Shown here in pieces: positions 53,102 through 60,812 of a DNA stretch of 64,000 bases. Where the stretch lies: contig NZ_FNIC01000012.1 of NCBI RefSeq assembly GCF_900103935.1, positions 1-64,000 on the forward strand. Reading direction: 5' to 3'. Within the stretch, counting starts at the first letter, position 1, and the number at the start of each line of letters is the position of its first letter. The translations under genes and the position numbers were made by a program. The DNA is from Nocardioides szechwanensis. Lineage in GTDB: Bacteria > Actinomycetota > Actinomycetes > Propionibacteriales > Nocardioidaceae. The notes under the pieces are model-generated. The model was given only the letters and a program-made list of their open reading frames with translations. It did not search any database and had not been told where the DNA came from.

Positions 53102-53628
53102 GACGGGTCTCCTTCGGCGAACAGGGGAGAGGTACGCAGGGCGGCGAGCGCCCGGGAGGTCTGGCTCTTGACCGTGCCAACGCTGATGCCCAGCGCCTCG
53201 GCGGTCTGCTGCTCGGTCAGGTCGTCGAAGTAGCGCAGGACGACCACGGCGCGCTGCCCCCGCGGGAGCAGGTCGAGCGCGGCGAGCACGTCGCGACGTA
53301 CCTCCACGCCGGCGGCCTCGCCGACGCCGGCGGGTGCGGTGTCGGGCAGGTCGCCCGTGGAGACCTCGCCGTTCCAGCGGCGCCGCCACCAGTCGGTGTA
53401 GGTCGTGGCCATCGCGGCGCGCACGTAGGACTCGACGGCCTCGCGGCGGGCGATGGATTCCCAGCGACGCCAGGTCTTCACGAGCGCGGTCTGCAGCAGG
53501 TCCTCCGCGCGCTGGCGATCACCGGTCAGCAGGTAGGCGCTGCGCCACAGCGCCGCGGACCGCGCGGCGACGAACTCCTCGAAGTCAGTCACTGCGGTCG
53601 GTCTGCTCATCGTCCGAGCCTCGCTCAT
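53098..53628 (-). CDS. SigE-family ECF RNA polymerase sigma factor
   Basis: The protein has 176 residues from ATG 53628, chosen because aggggt lies just upstream; GTG 53643 and ATG 53610 are alternatives. Region 2 contains FEEFVAARSAALWRSAYLLT, GDRQRAEDLLQTALVKTWRR and SYVRAAMATTYTDWWRRRWN. Region 4 has LDLLPRGQRAVVVLRYFDDL and TEQQTAEALGISVGTVKSQT, the helix-turn-helix. The DFEEFVAARSAALWRSAYLLT-type start is typical of the actinobacterial SigE group (SigE family, ECF41-like in size but without the C-terminal SnoaL domain). It drives a small envelope or stress regulon, unknown. It overlaps the membrane partner gene. Confidence 0.9.
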   Translation of the reverse strand: MSEARTMSRPTAVTDFEEFVAARSAALWRSAYLLTGDRQRAEDLLQTALVKTWRRWESIARREAVESYVRAAMATTYTDWWRRRWNGEVSTGDLPDTAPAGVGEAAGVEVRRDVLAALDLLPRGQRAVVVLRYFDDLTEQQTAEALGISVGTVKSQTSRALAALRTSPLFAEGDPS

Positions 53629-53676
53629 GGGCCACCCCTTCACCCGTCACGACGAGGTGGGGTCACCCGATGGTTG

Positions 53677-54786
53677 TCACCAGACCAGGACCGGCTTGAC
53701 GACCTTCCCGGTGGAGACGTCGCTGACGGCGGTGTTGATCTGCGCGAACGGGTAGCTGACCATCAGGTCGTCCACGTCGAACTTCCCGGCCTGGTGCAGC
53801 GCGATCAGCCGCGGCACCATCTCGAGCGGGTCGGAGTCGCCCTCGACGCTGCCCCGGATGACCTTGCCGTTCTGCATGATGTCGATCGCGTCGACCGGGA
53901 ACTCCGGTGCACCGAGGCCCAGGATCACCAGCTCGCCGCGGACGCCGAGCGCCTGGGCGGCCTGCTTGATCACCTCGGGTACGGCGGTCGTGTCGATCGC
54001 GCCGGTCGTCCCGCCGCCGGTCAGCTCCTTGATCCGGTCGACCACGGGGCTGCCCAGCCCGGTGTCCTCGAGCTCGCTGGGGTTGACGCCGATCGCGCCG
54101 TACCGCGCCGCGACGTCGAGCCGGCTCTGCATGAGGTCGACCGCGATGATGGTGCCGACGCCTTGGGACTTCGCGGCCGCGATCGCCGCGAGGCCGACCG
54201 CGCCGCAGCCGTAGACCGCCAGGCTGTCCTCGGGCCCCGACTGCAGGACGTTGAGCACCGCGCCGGCGCCGGTCTGGAACCCGCAGCCGTAGGGGGCGAT
54301 CTTGGTCAGGTCGAGCGACTTGTCGACCACGACCACGTTGTCGGCGTACGCGACGGCGTGCTGGGAGAAGCTGGACTGGCCGAAGAACGAGCCGAAGACC
54401 GTGGCGCCGTCCTTGGTGTAGGTCGTGGACCCGTCCATCCGCATGCCCATGTAGTTGATCATCAGGCTGGACTCGCAGTAGCCGATCTGCCCGGCCTGGC
54501 ACCGCCCGCAGGCACGGCACGAGCGCAGGCTCAGTACGACGTGGTCGCCGACCGCGATGCCCTTCACATCGGCACCGACCTCCTCGACGACGCCGGCCCC
54601 CTCGTGGCCGAAGACGTTGGGGAACATCTCCGGCGGCAGCATCGTGCGCATCGTGATGTCGGTGTGGCACAGGCCGGTCGCCACGATCCGGACGAGGACC
54701 TCGTCGGCGCGCGGACCGTCGAGGTCGACCTCCTCGAACGTGAAGTCCTGTCCCTGCTCGTTGATGATCGCCACCGTGGTCTTCAC
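53677..54786 (-). CDS. zinc-dependent alcohol dehydrogenase (medium-chain)
   Basis: The protein has 369 residues from GTG 54786. Catalytic zinc ligands are C40 in ATGLCHTDIT and H61-E62 in GHEGAGVVEEVG. The structural zinc lobe has four cysteines in SCRACGRCQAGQIGYCES (90, 93, 96, 104). The Rossmann segment VYGCGAVGLAAIAAAKSQGV carries the NAD motif. The family is the aryl-alcohol / class III-like dehydrogenases, with a YGCGFQTGAGAVLNVLQ segment. It oxidises primary or aromatic alcohols with NAD. It forms an operon with the DUF4334 gene upstream, whose stop overlaps its start as GTGA. The true substrate is unknown. Confidence 0.9.
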   Translation of the reverse strand: MKTTVAIINEQGQDFTFEEVDLDGPRADEVLVRIVATGLCHTDITMRTMLPPEMFPNVFGHEGAGVVEEVGADVKGIAVGDHVVLSLRSCRACGRCQAGQIGYCESSLMINYMGMRMDGSTTYTKDGATVFGSFFGQSSFSQHAVAYADNVVVVDKSLDLTKIAPYGCGFQTGAGAVLNVLQSGPEDSLAVYGCGAVGLAAIAAAKSQGVGTIIAVDLMQSRLDVAARYGAIGVNPSELEDTGLGSPVVDRIKELTGGGTTGAIDTTAVPEVIKQAAQALGVRGELVILGLGAPEFPVDAIDIMQNGKVIRGSVEGDSDPLEMVPRLIALHQAGKFDVDDLMVSYPFAQINTAVSDVSTGKVVKPVLVW

Positions 54787-55262
54787 ACGTCACGCTCCAG
54801 CCAGAAGTAGTAGAGGTCCGAGATCCCGAAGGCCGAGTCCAGCTTGCCGTTCATGATGCCCATGAGGGTCGCGTCGTCGACCTTCTTGAAGTGGTCCAGG
54901 ACGGGCATCTTGTCGTAGACCATCGTGGCCGTGGTCTCGCCGCGGAAGGCGACCTCCCACAGCGACGCCTCGCCCCCACCGCCGGCCTCGAGGTTGGAGT
55001 AGAGCTCCCCGTCGGCGTTGCGGCAGACCAGCGGCTGGGCGTCGAGCGGGCCGTTGAAGGCCTTCCCGTGCCAGCGCACCTTCGTCAGCACGGTGCTCGC
55101 GACGTGGCCGGTCGCGAAGTCGCCACCGCGCCAGGGGCCGAGGACCTCGTCGACCGTCACGGTGGACAGGTCCGACCACAGGTCGTCGAGCTCCTCGGGC
55201 GTGGCGGCCTCGGCCGACCGCAGGTCGTCGAAGCGCTGTTTCACGTCAGTCACGCCCGTCAC
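54783..55262 (-). CDS. DUF4334 / GXWXG domain protein
   Basis: The protein has 159 residues from GTG 55262; GTG 55253 is an equally good start three codons later. The first half holds the GXWXG motif, here LGPWRGGDFATGH. It is followed by TKVRWHGKAFNGPLDAQPLV, and the DUF4334 part FRGETTATMVYDKMPVLDHF, then LMGIMNGKLDSAFGISDLYY. The family is a small beta-barrel of unclear function often next to dehydrogenases or short-chain reductases. Its stop overlaps the alcohol dehydrogenase start. It is divergent from folC with 17 bases between starts, so the two promoters must overlap. Confidence 0.85.
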   Translation of the reverse strand: MTGVTDVKQRFDDLRSAEAATPEELDDLWSDLSTVTVDEVLGPWRGGDFATGHVASTVLTKVRWHGKAFNGPLDAQPLVCRNADGELYSNLEAGGGGEASLWEVAFRGETTATMVYDKMPVLDHFKKVDDATLMGIMNGKLDSAFGISDLYYFWLERDV

Positions 55263-55264
55263 CC

Positions 55265-55270
55265 TAGAGT
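55265..55270 (+). promoter_or_regulatory. -10-like hexamer (TAGAGT) before folC
   Basis: TAGAGT lies nine bases before ATG 55280, in the 17-base gap shared with the divergent DUF4334 gene. Confidence 0.35.
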
Positions 55271-55279
55271 GGTGGAGCC

Positions 55280-56641
55280 ATGAGTGAGACCCCGTCCGAA
55301 CCTCGACTAGCCCAGACCTTCGACGAGGTCGAGGACGCCCTGCTGTCCCGCTGGCCGGAGACCAGGCTGGAGCCGTCGCTCGACCGGATCCGCGCCTTCG
55401 CCGAGCTGCTCGGTGACCCCCAGGCGTCCTACCCGGTCATCCACCTCACCGGGACCAACGGCAAGACCAGCACCGCGCGGATGATCGACACCCTGCTGCG
55501 CGCGCTCGACCTGCGCACCGGCCGGTTCACCTCGCCGCACGTCGAGCGGATGACCGAGCGGATCAGCATCGACGGCCAGGCTCTCGACGACGAGGGCTTC
55601 GTCCGCGCGTTCAACGACGTCGCCCCGTTCACCCACCTCGTGGACGAGTCCGAGGCGCACCCGCTGTCGTTCTTCGAGGCAGTGGTCGGCATGGCGTTCG
55701 CCGCCTTCGCCGACGCCCCGGTCGACGTGGCCGTCATCGAGGTGGGCATGGGCGGCTCGTGGGACGCCACCAACGTCGCCGACGCCACCGTCGCGGTGAT
55801 CCTGCCGATCGCGGTCGACCACTCGCAGTACCTCGGCGACGCGCCCGTCGACATCGCCGCCGAGAAGGCCGGCATCATCAAGCCCGGCTCGCTCGCGGTA
55901 CTCGCCCAGCAGACCCCCGAGGCGGCGCAGGTCCTGCTCGCCCGGGCCGCCGAGGTCGGCGCGACCGTCGTACGCGAGGGCATGGAGTTCGGCGTCATCT
56001 CCCGGGTGCCCGCGGTCGGCGGCCAGGTCGTGGCGCTCCAGGGTCTCCGGGCGAGGTACGACGACGTGTTCCTGCCGCTCTACGGCGCCCACCAGGCCCA
56101 GAACGCCGCCGTGGCGCTGGCCGCGGTCGAGGCGTTCGCGGGCGACATGCCCCTCGACGAGGAGCTCGTGCGTGCGGCGTTCGCCGAGGTCAGCTCGCCC
56201 GGTCGGCTCGAGATCGTGCGCCGCAGCCCGACGATCGTGCTCGACGCGGCCCACAACCCGGCCGGCGCCGAGGCCGTGGCCGCCGCGCTCGACGACTCGT
56301 TCGCGTTCTCGCCGCTGATCGGCGTCGTCGGCGTCATGGCGGACAAGGACTACGAGGGCCTGCTGTCGGCGTTCGAGCCGCACTTCGCCCACATCGTCTG
56401 CACCCAGAGCTCCAGCGACCGCGCGATGCCCGCGGCCAGGCTCGCGGAGGCCGCGATCGAGGTCTTCGGCGAGGACCGGGTCACCGTCGAGCCCCGCCTG
56501 GCCGACGCGCTCGACCAGGCCGCCACCCTCGCCGAGAACGGCGAGGGCTCCGGCGACTCCATCGGCTCCGGCGCGGTGCTGGTGACCGGCTCGGTGGTCA
56601 CGGTCGGCGAAGCCCGCACGTTGGTGAGGCGGCGGTCGTGA
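55280..56641 (+). CDS. folC: bifunctional folylpolyglutamate synthase / dihydrofolate synthase
   Basis: The protein has 453 residues from ATG 55280. The ATP loop is HLTGTNGKTSTARM. RTGRFTSPHVERMTERISID is the folate loop region. VAVIEVGMGGSWDATNVADA and AVDHSQYLGDAPVDIAAEKA complete the Mur ligase-like core. The C-terminal domain has IVLDAAHNPAGAEAVAAALD and VVGVMADKDYEGLLSAFEPH. The enzyme adds glutamate to dihydropteroate and to tetrahydrofolates. Its stop overlaps the DUF4233 gene by GTGA, and the order folC-DUF4233-PNPOx-ndk is typical of actinobacteria. Length is normal for the family. Confidence 0.95.
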   Translation: MSETPSEPRLAQTFDEVEDALLSRWPETRLEPSLDRIRAFAELLGDPQASYPVIHLTGTNGKTSTARMIDTLLRALDLRTGRFTSPHVERMTERISIDGQALDDEGFVRAFNDVAPFTHLVDESEAHPLSFFEAVVGMAFAAFADAPVDVAVIEVGMGGSWDATNVADATVAVILPIAVDHSQYLGDAPVDIAAEKAGIIKPGSLAVLAQQTPEAAQVLLARAAEVGATVVREGMEFGVISRVPAVGGQVVALQGLRARYDDVFLPLYGAHQAQNAAVALAAVEAFAGDMPLDEELVRAAFAEVSSPGRLEIVRRSPTIVLDAAHNPAGAEAVAAALDDSFAFSPLIGVVGVMADKDYEGLLSAFEPHFAHIVCTQSSSDRAMPAARLAEAAIEVFGEDRVTVEPRLADALDQAATLAENGEGSGDSIGSGAVLVTGSVVTVGEARTLVRRRS

Positions 56642-57021
56642 GCGAGCGGCAGCGGTCTCCGCGCCGCGGCATGTGCGCGGCGGTCCTCAGCCTCGAGGCG
56701 ATCACGCTGGGGCTGACCACGCCGGTGCTGATCTCGATCGCGGACGTCGAGGTCGCGACCGCGCTCGCCGTCGGCCTCGGCCTGATGGTGGCGTGCCTGC
56801 TGGTGGCCGGGATGCTGCGCTCCGAGTGGGCCTACGGCCTCGGCTGGGTGATCCAGGCCGCCGCGCTGGGCCTGGGCTTCGTGATCCCGCTGATGTTCGT
56901 CCTCGGTGCGATCTTCGCCCTCCTGTGGGGTACGGCGTACTTCCTGGGCCGCAAGATCGAGCAGGAGCGGGCCGCCGCCTACGCCGCCCTCGACGCCCAG
57001 ACCGCGGCCGAGGGCGACTGA
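56638..57021 (+). CDS. DUF4233 membrane protein
   Basis: The protein has 127 residues from GTG 56638, overlapping the folC stop. Four hydrophobic helices are recognisable: SLEAITLGLTTPVLISIADV, ATALAVGLGLMVACLLVAGM, LGWVIQAAALGLGFVIPLMF and VLGAIFALLWGTAYFLGRKI. A charged helical tail follows (EQERAAAYAALDAQTAAEGD). The N-terminus MSERQRSPRRGMCAAVLSLE with R-R-G-M-C is the family signature. DUF4233 genes are conserved right after folC in actinobacteria with no known function. The coupling suggests a shared regulon rather than a direct role in folate synthesis. Confidence 0.88.
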   Translation: MSERQRSPRRGMCAAVLSLEAITLGLTTPVLISIADVEVATALAVGLGLMVACLLVAGMLRSEWAYGLGWVIQAAALGLGFVIPLMFVLGAIFALLWGTAYFLGRKIEQERAAAYAALDAQTAAEGD

Positions 57022-57040
57022 GCTCGGACACAATGGGGTC

Positions 57041-57718
57041 ATGACGACTGCTCCGCTCTCGCCCTCCTCCCGTACGACGGTCACCCGCGGCCGCAACCGG
57101 GCGGTGGAGGACCGGGCCGAGTTGCACGCGCTGCTGGCGGACGCCCTCATCGCGCACGTCGGCGTCGACGTCGGTGACCACCCCGTCGTACTGCCGGTGG
57201 CGTTCGCCGTCGACCTCGACGGCCCGGACCAGGGCGGCACCCTCTACATCCACGGCTCGGTCGCGGCCCGGTGGCTGACCCGCTCCGAGGGCTCGACCGT
57301 CTGCGTCACCATCACCGAGGTCGACGGGCTGGTGGCGGCGCGGTCGGCGTTCCACCACTCGATGAACTACCGCTCGGCGGTGGTCATCGGCGCCGCGCGC
57401 GTCGTGGACGACCCCGACGAGAAGGCGCGGGCGCTCTCGCTGACCGTCGACCACATGGTCCCGGGCCGGGCCGCCACACTGCGTCCGCACACCCGCAAGG
57501 AGATCGCGGCGACCTCGGTCCTCGCGGTGCCGCTGCACGAGGCCTCCCTGAAGATCCGGGCCGAAGGACCGGTCGACGAGCCCGAGGACGTCGACGCGGG
57601 GGTGTGGGGCGGGGTGATCCCGATCCGCCGGATCGCGGGGGCTCCCGTGCCGGCGCCCGAGGCGGTGGACAGCCGGGTGCCGGATGACGTGGTCCGCCGT
57701 TCTGAGCAGCTGGCCTGA
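57041..57718 (+). CDS. pyridoxamine 5'-phosphate oxidase-like flavin-binding protein
   Basis: The protein has 225 residues from ATG 57041. A split barrel is seen with AELHALLADALIAHVGVDVG, VVLPVAFAVDLDGPDQGGTL and YIHGSVAARWLTRSEGSTVC. The later VCVTITEVDGLVAARSAFHH and SMNYRSAVVIGAARVVDDPD match the family's FMN-binding strands. A long C-terminal extension includes RPHTRKEIAATSVLAVPLHE and VWGGVIPIRRIAGAPVPAPE. Such proteins bind FMN, F420 or heme and act as oxidoreductases of unclear substrate. A CACAAT hexamer six bases before the start fits the leaderless pattern. It lies between DUF4233 and ndk. Confidence 0.85.
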   Translation: MTTAPLSPSSRTTVTRGRNRAVEDRAELHALLADALIAHVGVDVGDHPVVLPVAFAVDLDGPDQGGTLYIHGSVAARWLTRSEGSTVCVTITEVDGLVAARSAFHHSMNYRSAVVIGAARVVDDPDEKARALSLTVDHMVPGRAATLRPHTRKEIAATSVLAVPLHEASLKIRAEGPVDEPEDVDAGVWGGVIPIRRIAGAPVPAPEAVDSRVPDDVVRRSEQLA

Positions 57719-57722
57719 TCGA

Positions 57723-57728
57723 TAGTGT
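57723..57728 (+). promoter_or_regulatory. -10-like hexamer (TAGTGT) for ndk
   Basis: TAGTGT lies seven bases before ATG 57736. TTCTGA 17 bases further upstream is a weak -35 candidate. Confidence 0.5.
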
Positions 57729-57735
57729 CGGTGCC

Positions 57736-58149
57736 ATGACAGAGACGTCACGCACGCTGGTCCTGCTCAAGCCCGACACCGTCCGCCGCGGACTGGTCGG
57801 CGAGGTGCTGTCGCGGTACGAGGCCAAGGGCCTGACGGTCGTGGCGATGCAGCACCGCACGATCGATGCGTCCATCGCCGACCAGCACTACGTCGAGCAC
57901 GTCGAGAAGGCGTTCTACCCCCCGCTGCGCGACTTCGTCACGAGCGGCCCGCTGGTCTCGCTCGTGCTCGAGGGCGAGCACGCGGTCGAGGTCGTGCGCA
58001 CCCTCAACGGCGCCACCGACGGCCGCGCCGCCGCACCCGGCACGATCCGCGGCGACCTGTCGCTCTCCAACCGCGAGAACCTCGTGCACGGCTCCGACTC
58101 GTCCGAGTCCGCCGCCCGCGAGATCGCGATCTGGTTCCCCGACCTCTGA
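57736..58149 (+). CDS. ndk: nucleoside diphosphate kinase
   Basis: The protein has 137 residues from ATG 57736. It starts ETSRTLVLLKPDTVRRGLVG with the conserved KPD. The active-site histidine is in NLVHGSDSSESAAREI. The lid GATDGRAAAPGTIRGDLSLS is present. It transfers the gamma phosphate between nucleoside triphosphates and diphosphates as a hexamer. Length equals the family's typical 136-140. A TAGTGT hexamer marks its own promoter. A small hairpin follows. Confidence 0.97.
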   Translation: MTETSRTLVLLKPDTVRRGLVGEVLSRYEAKGLTVVAMQHRTIDASIADQHYVEHVEKAFYPPLRDFVTSGPLVSLVLEGEHAVEVVRTLNGATDGRAAAPGTIRGDLSLSNRENLVHGSDSSESAAREIAIWFPDL

Positions 58150-58195
58150 CCGGTCCCTGAGCCGGGTTCTCCACAGCCGCGGAGGTCCACGGTTT

Positions 58196-58212
58196 CCACG
58201 TCCGTGACGTGG
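58196..58212. terminator. stem-loop between ndk and the WXG-hydrolase cluster
   Basis: A 6-bp perfect stem, ccacgt with acgtgg, surrounds the loop ccgtg, 46 bases past ndk and 13 bases before the next start. It may terminate ndk or serve as an operator for the cluster. Confidence 0.4.
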
Positions 58213-58225
58213 GCACGCTCCTGTC

Positions 58226-58759
58226 ATGGAGCTACGACCCCTCTCGGACCCCCTCGGTGACCCGTTCTTCGACGCCGTACGCCGCCGTCACCCCGACGTC
58301 GACGTCGTCGTCCTGCCGCCCGCACCACCGCCCGTCCCGCCCGACTCGCTCGAGACGGTCGGCGACGACGAGGTCGCCGCGACCCTGATCCGGGTCGCGA
58401 CGCTGGCCCGTCAGCTGTGGGCGAGCGCCGCCCGTGAGAGTGCCGAGACACCCGAGGCGCGCTTCGCCTACGGCACCGGACCCGGGGCCGTGCGCGCCGC
58501 GGCCCGCGTCACGACCCGACGCGACGACGGCTTCCACGTGCTGGTGGCCATCCGACACGAGCTCGAGACCGACGGGTGGGAGGTGACCCGTCCTCCCGGT
58601 GTGGTGGAGCGGATCGTCGCCCACCTCGACGACCTCACGGTCTCGGCGTCGTACGCCGAGGGCGCGGGCGCGCTGCTCTTCGAGCTGTCGTCGGCGTCGC
58701 TCCCGGTCGGGGAGGCCCGGGCCCGCGAGCTGACCCACCCGTCGGGCGGTGATCGCTGA
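58226..58759 (+). CDS. unknown cytoplasmic protein, first gene of the WXG-hydrolase cluster
   Basis: The protein has 177 residues from ATG 58226. It has no signal peptide or membrane segment. A Pro-rich linker (VVLPPAPPPVPPDSLE) precedes a helix and beta domain running ARVTTRRDDGFHVLVAIRHE, LETDGWEVTRPPGVVERIVA, HLDDLTVSASYAEGAGALLF. No family is recognised. The stop overlaps the next start (ATG at 58759), so it is part of one translational unit. Small cytoplasmic partners encoded beside WXG-type substrates often act as chaperones or targeting factors; this is the most natural guess, not shown by sequence. Confidence 0.6.
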   Translation: MELRPLSDPLGDPFFDAVRRRHPDVDVVVLPPAPPPVPPDSLETVGDDEVAATLIRVATLARQLWASAARESAETPEARFAYGTGPGAVRAAARVTTRRDDGFHVLVAIRHELETDGWEVTRPPGVVERIVAHLDDLTVSASYAEGAGALLFELSSASLPVGEARARELTHPSGGDR

Positions 58760-59058
58760 TGCAGGTCGTACCCGTCTCCGTCGGCGAGGCGTCCCGAGCC
58801 TGGGACGAGCAGCACCTCGACCTCGACGCCGCGGCGACCCAGATCGCGGACGCCGACACCAGTGGCTTCACCAGCAACGTGCGGGGGACCGCCACCCGCT
58901 TCCTGACCCAGTGGGAGCGCCATGCCACGGCGCTCGGCACCGCCTCCGAGGCCCGCGCCGACGGGCTCCGCACGACGATCCGCGACTACGTCGCCAGCGA
59001 CGACGCCGCCGGCGCCGACCTGATGCTGCTGCTCTCCTACGTGCAGGAGGAGCGATGA
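58759..59058 (+). CDS. WXG100-like small helical protein
   Basis: The protein has 99 residues from ATG 58759. It is wholly helical: SVGEASRAWDEQHLDLDAAA, then a turn, then TRFLTQWERHATALGTASEA and RADGLRTTIRDYVASDDAAG. Size and two long helices separated by a loop fit an ESAT-6/WXG100-type partner, although the canonical W-x-G turn is replaced (the turn reads DADTSGFTSNVRG). The C-terminal YVQEER does not show the YxxxD/E export signal clearly (LSYVQEE is a possible match). It overlaps both neighbours, which supports a complex with the following WXG-domain hydrolase. Confidence 0.6.
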   Translation: MQVVPVSVGEASRAWDEQHLDLDAAATQIADADTSGFTSNVRGTATRFLTQWERHATALGTASEARADGLRTTIRDYVASDDAAGADLMLLLSYVQEER

Positions 59059-60812
59059 CCACCATCCACCTCCCCCCGCTGCCGCGCGTCGCGCCCACCC
59101 TCACCTGCGACCCCGCCGCGATCAGCACCTGCGGCGCCGACCTGCTGGCTGCCTCGGCCCAGGTCGACGACCTCGGCAGCTTCGTGGCCGGTGCCGCGCG
59201 GGTCGGTGACTGGACCGGCGACGCGTCCACCGCCTACCACGAGGCGATCGTCCCCACCGGCCGTCGCGCCGACGCGATGTCGCTGGCCCTGCGCTCGGTC
59301 GCCCAGCGGGTGGAGGAGCACGCCGTCGAGATGCAACGCCTGCTCGACCGTCGTACCGACCTCGAGGACCGCCAGCAGCACCTCGCCCAGCAGGTCGCCT
59401 ACCTGCGCTCCCAGGTCGCGACCACGACCGAGGACGACGCCGCCGACCTCCAGGCCGACTGCGACCGCGTCAAGGCACAGGTCGAGGCCTACGAGACCGA
59501 CCTCGACACCTGGGTGGCCGACCTCGCCGCCGAGGAGTCGGAGATGAACCAGGCGTTCACCCGGGTGCTCAGCGCCGCCGACGTCGAGCGGATCTACGGC
59601 GGCGTCGCCGACCCGGCCGACGGGGCACTCCGCGACAAGCCCGGCGCCGGGGCCTCCCCGGCCGAGGTCAACGCCTGGTGGGACTCCCTGACCCACGAGC
59701 AGCAGCAGGCGATCATCGCCGCGTCCCCGGGCTCGATCGGCAACCTCGACGGCATCCCGGCCTGGGCCCGCGACGCCGCCAACACCGTGGCCCTCGACCG
59801 CGACCTGGCCGACTACGCGCACACCGAGGACGAAGGCGTGCTCACCGACGACGAGCGCACCTGGTACGAGAACGCCCGCGCCGCTGACGAGGCCCGCCGC
59901 GAGATCGAGGGGCGCGTCGACCCGGTCACGGGCGAGCCGATCGAGTCGCAGATCTACATCTACGACCCCGCCGCCTTCGACGGCGACGGAGCGATCGCGA
60001 TCTCGGCGGGCAACCTCGACACCGCCGACAACGTCGCAGTCGTCGTACCCGGCTTCGGCACCGACGGCGAGAGCGCCGCCTACCAGGCGGACCGCGCCGC
60101 CACCCTCTACGAGTCGACCCGGTTCCTCGACCCCGACGCCACCAACGCGTCGATGTTCTGGATCGGGTACGACGCGCCCGACAACGCGCCCTGGGACGAA
60201 GGCTTCGACGGAGCCGGCGTCCTCACCGAGCAGATGGCCGCGGCCGGCGGCGAGCGGCTGGCCGACACCATCGACGGGCTTCGGGACAGCCGCGACGGCG
60301 ACCCGGCGCACCTCACCGCGATCGGCCACAGCTACGGCTCGACCACCACCGGCCACGGCGCCCACGACCACGGGCTCGACGTCGACGAGATCGTCTTCGT
60401 CGGCAGCCCCGGCGCCGGCGGTGACACCAACAACGCGGGCGACACCGGCATCGACCCCGAGCACGTGTGGGCGGGCGCCAACAGCCGCGACCCGATCGCC
60501 GACCTCGGCAACCACGGCTGGGTGCACGGCGAGACCGTCTTCGGCGCGGGGCTCGGCGACGACCCCGCGGAGGACGAGTTCGGCGGCAACCGGTTCGAGG
60601 CGGAGTCGGAGACGCGGGGTGGCGCGTTCTCGTTCGGCGACCACTCGAAGTACTTCGACCACGACACCGAGTCGCTCCACAACATCAGCCAGATCGTCAA
60701 CGGCAACTACGACGAGGTCGAGCACGCCGACCACGTCTACGACCCCTGGTGGGGCGGGGTGCAGGACCCGGAGTACGACCGCGACCCGACCAGTCCGGCC
60801 ACGCAGCCATGA
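59055..60812 (+). CDS. WXG-type domain fused to alpha/beta hydrolase (DUF1023 family)
   Basis: The protein has 585 residues from ATG 59055, inside the stop of the WXG100-like gene. The N-terminal part (about 20-190) is helical with the W53-T-G55 turn in VGDWTGDASTAYHEA, then coiled-coil-like helices. A linker contains WWDSLTHEQQQAIIAASPGS. The hydrolase domain (about 310-560) has DNVAVVVPGFGTDGESAAYQ, HLTAIGHSYGSTTTGHGAHD with nucleophile S426, VFVGSPGAGGDTNN, ANSRDPIAD as the acid and FGDHSKYFD with the histidine. DUF1023 hydrolases of actinobacteria are linked to WXG domains and probably exported by a type VII system. The fold suggests a lipase or esterase. The lipoprotein gene downstream overlaps it. 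Confidence 0.82.
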   Translation: MTTIHLPPLPRVAPTLTCDPAAISTCGADLLAASAQVDDLGSFVAGAARVGDWTGDASTAYHEAIVPTGRRADAMSLALRSVAQRVEEHAVEMQRLLDRRTDLEDRQQHLAQQVAYLRSQVATTTEDDAADLQADCDRVKAQVEAYETDLDTWVADLAAEESEMNQAFTRVLSAADVERIYGGVADPADGALRDKPGAGASPAEVNAWWDSLTHEQQQAIIAASPGSIGNLDGIPAWARDAANTVALDRDLADYAHTEDEGVLTDDERTWYENARAADEARREIEGRVDPVTGEPIESQIYIYDPAAFDGDGAIAISAGNLDTADNVAVVVPGFGTDGESAAYQADRAATLYESTRFLDPDATNASMFWIGYDAPDNAPWDEGFDGAGVLTEQMAAAGGERLADTIDGLRDSRDGDPAHLTAIGHSYGSTTTGHGAHDHGLDVDEIVFVGSPGAGGDTNNAGDTGIDPEHVWAGANSRDPIADLGNHGWVHGETVFGAGLGDDPAEDEFGGNRFEAESETRGGAFSFGDHSKYFDHDTESLHNISQIVNGNYDEVEHADHVYDPWWGGVQDPEYDRDPTSPATQP

